This document shows positions 56,811-64,000 of a stretch of 64,000 bases of DNA, one piece after another. The notes beneath the pieces are model-generated. The model saw only the letters and a list, made by a program, of their open reading frames with translations. It had not been told where the DNA came from and made no database searches. The first letter of the stretch is position 1. Each line of letters starts with the position of its first letter. This DNA comes from Fusarium oxysporum f. sp. lycopersici 4287. Taxonomy: Eukaryota; Ascomycota; Sordariomycetes; Hypocreales; Nectriaceae. The translations under genes and the position numbers were made by a program. The DNA lies in NCBI RefSeq assembly GCF_000149955.1, contig NC_030986.1, positions 5,699,910-5,763,909 of the forward strand, written 5' to 3'.

Positions 56811-57770
56811 TCACGCTTCTTGCTCAATATCCTTCAAAAACGCAACAATCGCCTCAACCATCTGCCCCAACCCCGGATCCTCGAGCGGATAATGTCCCGC
56901 CCCCTCCAACATAACAGTCTTGACCTTGACCTTATCAACATCCCTCAAAAACGCTTCCGACACCCAAAGCGGCGTCCATCGATCCTCAGCCGGCTGCGTC
57001 AGCAAAATCGGACACGTATCAAAATCCTTCGGTTCCTTGGCCGGCTCATACGTCGTAAAGGAAGATAAAAAGCTCATCGATACCCATGCGTTCGCGGAAC
57101 TGTTATCGCGCATACAAGCTGCCAAGGCTTGAGGATTGTTGACGAGTGTTGACATTCGACCGGTGATGTACATTGGCATTGACATCCAACCTAGACCAAG
57201 AGCGTGCATTACCCTCCCCATCGGTGCACCGATACGACTCATGAAAAGATTTCGGCATGCAGCGTCTGCAACACTCTGAATTCTCATATCCATAAAACAC
57301 ATGCCCACAATCCCCCTAACACCCTCATTCATCCCCGCAACATGAAACGTCAAACCACCCCCCGCACTCAATCCATAAAGTGCAATAGGTCGTTTATCAT
57401 TTTCATACTCATGATCAACAAACTCACTCGCGATGTTAACCCACTCCTCATAATCCCAAACATGGCCCTTTTTAGAAACTGTGCAGCCGTAGCCTGGCAT
57501 GTCGATAGCGACGAGTTCAAAACCTGCTTTGTGCAGAGGCACGCCGAGAAGCATTGACATCATGCGCCCGTTTGTTCCCATGCCGTGATGCATTATGAGT
57601 CTGACGCTGGCGGAGGGGTTGCGCCATCTGTCGAGATGGAGAGCGTGGCCGCGGTGATGCCATACTTCTTCAGTGGGAGAGTGATTGGGTGTGAAGTGGA
57701 GGCGTTGGGGGAGGAAGGATTGGATATCTCTCCATTCTTGTTGTTTGGCGTAAGTTGGAAGCTCAGACAT
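56811..57770 (-). CDS. Alpha/beta hydrolase, 319 aa
   Basis: An intronless gene with a typical alpha/beta-hydrolase fold. The oxyanion-hole motif HHGMGTNGR (residues 61-69) is followed by the nucleophile elbow GLSAGG with Ser135. The acid is probably Asp263 in QPAEDRWTP and the base His293 in EGAGHYPLE. Residues 90-96 read DMPGYGC, a common strand-turn in the family. Length and layout fit serine hydrolases with lipase- or monoacylglycerol-lipase-like caps. There is no signal peptide, so an intracellular location is likely. The substrate cannot be told. It converges with the Zn2Cys6 gene. Confidence 0.9.
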   Translation of the reverse strand: MSELPTYAKQQEWRDIQSFLPQRLHFTPNHSPTEEVWHHRGHALHLDRWRNPSASVRLIMHHGMGTNGRMMSMLLGVPLHKAGFELVAIDMPGYGCTVSKKGHVWDYEEWVNIASEFVDHEYENDKRPIALYGLSAGGGLTFHVAGMNEGVRGIVGMCFMDMRIQSVADAACRNLFMSRIGAPMGRVMHALGLGWMSMPMYITGRMSTLVNNPQALAACMRDNSSANAWVSMSFLSSFTTYEPAKEPKDFDTCPILLTQPAEDRWTPLWVSEAFLRDVDKVKVKTVMLEGAGHYPLEDPGLGQMVEAIVAFLKDIEQEA

Positions 57771-59331
57771 TTTGATGTGAGTATTGATGATGATGGTATG
57801 TAGTCTGCTTATCTGGTGAGATTTGGTTACTTATACCAAGTCCTGCGGTGCATCCGTGAGCCCAACGGAGTTCCACAAGAAAGCATCTGAACATAAGCGT
57901 AGGTGCCAAAAATAATTAGCCTCAAGGTAAGTAAACCCATACTAAATTACCTAAATCTTTTTGTCACTTATGATAGAGCTCCTAAGTTTTCTTGTCTCCC
58001 CTTGCCGCTTAGGACCTTTTCGTAGTGTGCGATTCGCTGACGTGAGAAATCGACGGAGTTAAGAAGATATTCGCACTCGGCTGAGATCGTGTGGCAGCCG
58101 CCTTTCAAGAGATCCAATTACAGGGAACAAGAATGTCTAAGGGAACATGTATGGTATAAGCTTAGTAGATGCCGAGACAAGCAATTCTTCTTAATGTAAC
58201 CCATTCTTCAATATGCTTGTGCTGACTTCTCATATTCGACCGGGGGGAAACCCTTTTTATTATAGACTTGTCATGGTAAGCACCATATTTGATGCGACAC
58301 GTAACAGCTAGCAGCCTCTAGCCGTAGAGACTCGTTGTCATTGGTCATGAAACTGCTGTGAAGTCGCTCTCGGATGACGGAATCTCCAATTCGGCATGTG
58401 TCTTGGGCTGAGACCCTCAGGACTGATTGCCAGGATTGTCCAAGGTGATACTGCATGAGTTGAAAGATATTTGTCCGGTGGGGGTATGGTGTCATTGACC
58501 AATTGAGTTGATGCTTGAATGCTCACTGATAAATTATAACACTATCAAGACATGAGCAATGAAGCGTCAGTGACTACGGATTTTTGGTGTATCCTAGATT
58601 TATAGCAAGTCATGGAATGGAGCTGAGCTGTCTTGATTGCCCGATAGTGAGCTTCACCAACTCAGACAAGGTTCAATCTCATTGGTCTTATGATCAACGA
58701 CAACGCTCCCGAAACTGATGGTCATTCGCGTATGCAAGAAGGTTGCATCGTCAAGAATGTTGCAACAGGGTGACATTTCCCTGCTGCAGTGTATGAAACG
58801 CCACAAGGATGAGGAATAAGGTTATCAGATCAGCCAACTCGATCGCAAGTGTCGCAGACTACCCTGCAGGCATCCAATTCCGCTCGCACTCCAGTTTTAC
58901 CAACGCGCCGACCTCCAGTTCCTCCCGTCAATGGAGCGGGTGTGTACAGTGATGACAATTTGGAATTACATGATGATTAGTCACCATTCCTTCCATGCTG
59001 CGCGAAAGAAACTGTCGCTGAAATCGCCAAGGTGACGTCGGACCACTTCTCGCCTTACAACAGCTTGACAAGCTTGGCAACAAAAGGGCGCCGAACACGG
59101 ATCTCGCTCTTTGCGGCTTACCTTCCTCCTCTAGCCATAAGCTCCAACGGTCTCGGACATTTAAATTACAGGAATAACCATAAACCCGCCTCACCTCAAT
59201 CCACCAACCATTTCTCACCACCGCTAACTTCACGCGTTACGCAAGGATCTTCACGCGGCCCGTAGCTTAGAACATTCCCAGAAGGATTTTTTTTCCATCC
59301 TAGTTTTCATCATGTCACCCAACTCCACCGT

Positions 59332-59346
59332 CAACCTCCGATCGGA
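59332..59346. promoter_or_regulatory. CCGATCGG element, copy 1
   Basis: CAACCTCCGATCGGA, an everted CCG-N2-CGG arrangement of the kind bound by Zn2Cys6 dimers. Confidence 0.4.
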
Positions 59347-59988
59347 ACATGAATGTGGATTTCGCGTATGTAAAAACTGTAGAATGCCCAGCTTTTTCGG
59401 CTCCATTTTCTACGTAAAAGAAATACCAAAAACACGAGTAGGGGGGGGTCCACTGTCAGATGTTGTTTTTGACCTGAGCTGATTTAAAATCAAGGCTGAC
59501 ATAACCTTAAAAACTTCCTGCAAGAATTTTAAACTTTTAGGTTCCTCGGTAGAAGGAGGCTTGTAGTGGCAATAGAGCGAAATGAATGCCGTACGGAGTC
59601 GAGTCCGGATATTCGGACATACGTAATGCTCCACCGGCTGCAAAATTGAAGGTTGACGGAGGCAAAGGCCCCACTATTCCGGTGCTCCATCCGGCGGATC
59701 TGCCGGGGTGGCCGAGGACCAATCGGCAGGCAGGTATCTACAAAATCTCAGCATCTTGAGATTACCTACCTTCAAGCTCTCATCAAGGGACCTTCCTATC
59801 CTGTGTTACAGACGAGGTTATCACGTAATGAACTGAGCGAGTTGTCTTCCCCCACGGGGTCTACGACAAGCTATCCTTTTGAGTAATTCCAACTCTTGTA
59901 ATGCTACAGCTGTAATTGGGCAAACCCGGCCCCTCGGAGCTCGTTTTCCCCATCGAACCACCAAAAATGTACATCATAGCTCCCGCCA

Positions 59989-60005
59989 CAACCTCCGATC
60001 GGAGG
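59989..60005. promoter_or_regulatory. CCGATCGG palindrome, copy 2
   Basis: It includes a perfect 14-base palindrome CCTCCGATCGGAGG (59992-60005), about 75 bases before the gap that should contain the transporter start. It shares 15 bases with copy 1. Confidence 0.5.
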
Positions 60006-60079
60006 TCTTTCGGCCTGGGGTATAACATAATAAAAGGGTGATATATGGAGAACTACGGGCCGCTAATAACGTCAAGAAT

Positions 60080-60687
60080 NNNNNNNNNNNNNNNNNNNNN
60101 NNNNNNNNNNNNNNNNNNNNNNNNNNNNNNNNNNNNNNNNNNNNNNNNNNNNNNNNNNNNNNNNNNNNNNNNNNNNNNNNNNNNNNNNNNNNNNNNNNNN
60201 NNNNNNNNNNNNNNNNNNNNNNNNNNNNNNNNNNNNNNNNNNNNNNNNNNNNNNNNNNNNNNNNNNNNNNNNNNNNNNNNNNNNNNNNNNNNNNNNNNNN
60301 NNNNNNNNNNNNNNNNNNNNNNNNNNNNNNNNNNNNNNNNNNNNNNNNNNNNNNNNNNNNNNNNNNNNNNNNNNNNNNNNNNNNNNNNNNNNNNNNNNNN
60401 NNNNNNNNNNNNNNNNNNNNNNNNNNNNNNNNNNNNNNNNNNNNNNNNNNNNNNNNNNNNNNNNNNNNNNNNNNNNNNNNNNNNNNNNNNNNNNNNNNNN
60501 NNNNNNNNNNNNNNNNNNNNNNNNNNNNNNNNNNNNNNNNNNNNNNNNNNNNNNNNNNNNNNNNNNNNNNNNNNNNNNNNNNNNNNNNNNNNNNNNNNNN
60601 NNNNNNNNNNNNNNNNNNNNNNNNNNNNNNNNNNNNNNNNNNNNNNNNNNNNNNNNNNNNNNNNNNNNNNNNNNNNNNNNNNNNNNN
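60080..60687. other. Assembly gap (608 N)
   Basis: The sequence is undetermined. The 5' part of the transporter at 60688 must lie here. Confidence 1.
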
Positions 60688-61677
60688 AGTCATGCGACGT
60701 TACTGTATCTGATTCTCGTGGCGGTTATCGCGTGTTATCTTTTGTCGATACCGCGAACGATGAAGTTTGTTTCAAAGGCGGGAATTCCCAATGCTGTTAG
60801 TGTTGTGGCGGCTTGTTTGATCGTTTTGATCAGCTTGGCGGTTTCGGGACCTGCGACTGCGCCGGAGGGTTGGCATAAGGAGATCAAGGTTGTTGGAAAC
60901 CCTACGTTTCGCGATGGTCTTAATGCGTGCTTGAGAGTTGTATTCTCATACGCTGGCACATTCACATTCCCGTAAGTTCACCTCTTCGAGACCAATGGAG
61001 CGAAGCTAACAATAATCAGCTCATACATGGCCGAAATGCGAGATCCCGCAAAAGACTTCCGCTTCGCCCTCGCAGTCCTCGAAATCGTCAGCACCCTCTT
61101 CTACATTGCCATGGCCGTCGCCCTCTACTGTCTCGCCGGCGATCTCACAACATCCCCCGTCCTCTCCGCCGCTTCCTCCATTCCCGCAAAGGTCGCCTAC
61201 GGAATCATCCTCCCAGCCGTCGTAGCAACAGCCCTCTCAATCGGCCACACGGGCTGCAAATACGTCTACGTTACCGCGATGCGACAAATGCGCGCAACGC
61301 ACCAAGTCACAGACAACAGCATCAAGTCTTGGGTGACATGGATCTTGTCGGTCACAGGATTTTGGGTTCTGATCTTTGTCATCTCGAACGTCATTCCTAT
61401 CTTTGACTCGATTTTGTCGATTACGGCTGCTACGACGATTCCGTGGTTTACTTATGGATTTGCGGCCATTTTCTGGCTGCATCTTAACAAGGGCCTTTAT
61501 TTCTCAACGTGGCAGAAAGGTTTGCTCACGGTAGGAAATGTTGTCATGATAGCACTTACGCTGTTCATGAATGCGGGTGGATTATGGGCGGCTATCACTG
61601 AGCTGCTGGATCTCTTTGCTAATAACAAGGATGGAATTGGAGGAGTTTTCTCGTGTGGAGATAACTCCATCTTCTGA
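60688..61677 (+). CDS. AAAP-family amino-acid transporter, N-terminus in gap
   Basis: The C-terminal two thirds of an Aa_trans permease, with two visible exon parts (60688-60971 and 61020-61677) joined at a 48-nt intron. Motifs are EIKVVGNPTFRDGLN, RVVFSYAGTFTF, MAEMRDPAKDF and the C-terminal FSCGDNS. It aligns along its whole length with the transporter at 21974-23549, and the last intron is at the same codon and phase (TT|T and CC|C). By comparison about 170 residues are missing. These plus two short introns would need roughly 610 bases, almost exactly the gap size. A proton-coupled neutral amino-acid symporter is inferred. Confidence 0.9.
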
Positions 61678-62063
61678 TACAAACTTTATAGAGCGCAAAT
61701 AGACTATTCATCGTTCATCTTCAAAACTCATTAATGATTACCTGATGTGAACAAGGTACAATCTTGATGCATTGTATCTCATCCATTTTGATAGCTAGAT
61801 TGTAGTACATATCGACATCGCTACCAGATTGCCAGCCTCAATCAACATGACGCCATTCATTTCCTGTCGCGTCCACTATTCGCACAACCACGGTTCTCTT
61901 CAATCATTTCTTTTCACCGTTTTGAATCGTCACATGTCCTCGTTATTTCCCCAAGCCTAAGATAATCCCCATCCATACTGCCAAAATTGCAAACAACACT
62001 GCTGAATCGCAGTATCGCCTTCCGTGTTATTCGGAGTTCCTTATTAATCTTCTGAAGAACGGA
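61678..62063. other. Convergent 3' intergenic region
   Basis: The terminators of the transporter and of the hypothetical gene are presumably here. No gene is supported. Confidence 0.5.
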
Positions 62064-63876
62064 TCAGCATTCCAGGTGCCTTTCAGCTCCATCCGCCAGC
62101 CAGTTCCTGGGATCCTCCAGTGCGCGGTCTACCATCTTCTCCATAGCTGCATCATCGATATTGCAGCTTTCGTTCTCCGATGGCATGCCATAATAGCTAG
62201 GCAAATCGTCCTCGCCTGTCCGAACTCGAACTTTCCCTAGAACGCCAAGGTTCTGAAGCCAGGCCATGCGTCGATCAAGAACTTGAGGCCAAACATCAAT
62301 CATATCTGGCTTGATGTACGCTTCCATTGAAAGACCTGACCAGTGTGTATACATCTGAAACTCATGTGTCCAGATAGTGCCGGACTTCGAGCTACTTCCG
62401 AACAGAGATGTCGCACCGTTCGTACCGAAAGAATCAATGAAGGAGTAGTCGCACATGATTTCTGTGCAGAAGGTGGCCTGAGCAATAGCTTTGGGGATCG
62501 CGATTTCGATCTTGACGCTGTCCGTGGTCGATAGTGATGGATGGCTCAGGATTCGAAGATCTGGCATTCCAAGCAACGCCAGTTCAGTCGGAGAAGGGCG
62601 AAAAAAGCCAGATAAGTTCTGCGGGAGCACCATCTTGGTCCCATTGATCATGAAGGGAAAAAAGTCCATGCGTTCATCGACAAGAATCCTGGGATCAATC
62701 GCCTTAGCCTCGTAAGTAAGATCGCGCACTCGGCCTGAATCGATGGCGGACTCATCGATGAGGAAAGCACGACCATCGTGTGTCAGAATATCATTGATGT
62801 ACATGCGTTGTATCACTCGAAAAGGGTGAGCGAAGGCGATACACTGAAGATTCTCGTGAATCTTCAGCCAGTGTTCGAAGTAGGAACACGGCTAGCGAAA
62901 CGTCAGGAACTGGCTCCTTGACATGAGGTTCCAGAAGCTTGGTAGGGCTGTCCACAATGCTGACCCAAAGTTGAGCAGCGAGGAGCATTGCCGTGGCGTT
63001 GAACTTGTCATTGACATGAGCGTTGGCGAAAGCGGCGAGATCTGAGTAAAGTCTAGGTGGGTATCTCATGTTAGAGATGTAAGGAGCATGGTAAAGAAAT
63101 GTCGCACGTTCATAGTTGATGTGAAGGTGTGGTAAGATGATGGGGAGGATTTCTCGAAAGCGGCGATTTCCGGGTCCATGGGGTCGATCAGGTTTGACGC
63201 ATTGTTCGAGGTTGGGCGTCTTTCGGTAGGGAACTTGCGTAATGGTTGGTGGCTTGATGCGAGCCACGACAACAGGAGCTTGTTCATTAAAGAGCGACCG
63301 AGCTGATTCAAGAGCCATGTTCTTCGCGTCTTCAACAGTGATATCTCCATCAGCAAACGCGATCTCCCAGCTCTTTTCAATCAATAGTTGTTTCACCGCA
63401 CGAAGATTTCCGGGTACAGTAAGAGCATGATGAAGAATGACCTCCGATGGCGAGAGGGTCCCTTCAGAGGGGACTTCGAGTTCTAAACCAGAAAGATCAT
63501 CAACATCCGAGTACATGTCGAGACGCGCGGCATCTGCGCTCGCGAGAACCGGTTCCAGCGTATACGCAGAGTAACCGACCAGTAAACGTTGTGGAGTCGA
63601 ACAATCACCGGAATCTTCAGAGTAGTGCTCATGTATCGATTGATATCGGTGCTCGAGTGGCTGAAAGTAGTCTCTATCCCAAAGGAGTGTGCCGCGGTTC
63701 AGGATGCTGGTGATGATCCATTCGCCTTTGGGATGCCGGTTACCATTGAAGTAACCGCCACCGTGAAGATTTCCGACTGTATTTGCGATGACAGCACCTT
63801 CTTCACCCACGACAGAAGCTTTCTTCCCTTTGATGATGGTGCGCGCACCTTTCCATGGAGGTGGCTCTCGAGGCAT
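62064..63876 (-). CDS. Hypothetical protein, two exons, 579 aa
   Basis: The start is taken at 63876 (MPREPPPWKGARTIIKGKKA). Exon 1 runs 63876-62965, a 73-nt intron follows (GTCAGC donor, CTGAC branch-like element 11-16 nt before CGCTAG), and exon 2 runs 62891-62064. Both exons are phase 0 and the frame continues into SYFEHWLKIHENLQCIAFAH. Without the intron exon 1 would run on in a different frame, so a frameshift is the rival explanation. The protein is soluble with GNLHGGGYFNGNRHPKGEWI near the start and a long helical C-terminus. No family is recognised. The region upstream of the ATG contains a further possible exon and a GTGAGT...CAG intron in the 5' leader. Confidence 0.65.
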
Positions 63877-64000
63877 GATGGCGATGCTGGTGATGAGTGA
63901 CGTTAGCAAGCGCGAAGATGCGAGAGGGGTGAGCACACTCACGTCTCAGTCTGTTGAAATTGGGCTCATCACTGAGCTGTCGCTTTTTGGAATACGAAGG
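63877..64000. other. 5' leader of the hypothetical gene
   Basis: On the minus strand it contains a GTGAGTGTGCTC donor and a CACCAG acceptor just before the ATG, suggesting a spliced leader or an extra coding exon that runs out of the window. The frames do not connect cleanly to the main one. Confidence 0.4.

Larger units (their letters stand above)
57771..60079. other. Upstream region of hydrolase and of second amino-acid transporter
   Basis: 2.3 kb without a supported gene. The right part carries two copies of a 15-base CAACCTCCGATCGGA element (59332-59346, 59989-60003) that are likely regulatory. Confidence 0.5.

Noticed and set aside
1..64000. Secondary-metabolite or CRISPR-type system
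   Set aside because: No polyketide, peptide or terpene synthase and no regularly spaced repeat-spacer array is visible; the metabolic genes are of mixed, unrelated types.

Overview
The window is nuclear DNA of a filamentous ascomycete, most likely a Fusarium-like Sordariomycete. The kingdom and phylum level rest on what is visible: short spliceosomal introns (about 45-75 nt, GTAAGT-type donors, CTAAC/CTGAC branch sites), several Zn2Cys6 regulators, a NACHT-type STAND protein, a het-type fragment, and a tRNA-Gly with a short intron. The genus is an inference from overall gene style, not a database match. No bacterial-type operons, CRISPR arrays or intact transposons are seen. A 608-base run of N (60080-60687) is an assembly gap.

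Layout. 0-9.5 kb: the 3' part of a Zn2Cys6-type regulator, a two-exon NACHT STAND (NLR-like) gene, a very AT-rich block directly behind it, a small hypothetical gene, and tRNA-Gly(GCC). 9.5-14.2 kb: an MFS transporter, an arsH-type flavin reductase on the opposite strand, and a truncated, frameshifted HET-family remnant. 14.2-18.8 kb: a Zn2Cys6 regulator divergent from a medium-chain reductase. 18.8-30.7 kb: gene-poor, with a decayed reading frame near 20.4-21.1 kb, an AAAP amino-acid transporter, a possible 120-residue two-exon gene, a secreted Ser/Thr-rich protein and an NLR N-terminal remnant. 30.7-44.5 kb: a DHDPS/NAL-family aldolase, an ARG81/ARCA-like regulator, a decayed gene with two in-frame stops and a frameshift, a tRNA-like hairpin, an NAD(P)-binding epimerase-like gene, an aldehyde dehydrogenase and a large ankyrin-repeat protein. 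44.5-50.1 kb: a 5.6-kb stretch without a convincing gene. 50.1-64 kb: a hypothetical gene, a CAP1-like GT90 glycosyltransferase, a Zn2Cys6 regulator, an alpha/beta hydrolase, a second AAAP transporter whose 5' part lies in the gap, and a two-exon hypothetical gene.

How it fits together. Most genes look like single metabolic, transport or regulatory units, often paired with a nearby regulator (14.3-18.8 kb divergent, 30.7-34 kb convergent, 55.1-57.8 kb convergent). There is no polyketide or peptide synthetase that would define a secondary-metabolite cluster. The most distinctive theme is self/non-self recognition: one intact NACHT gene plus broken HET and NLR pieces. Stop codons that could arise by single C-to-T changes in CAG/CAA or CGA codons suggest repeat-induced point mutation or similar transition decay. 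The two AAAP transporters are paralogues sharing an intron position and phase.
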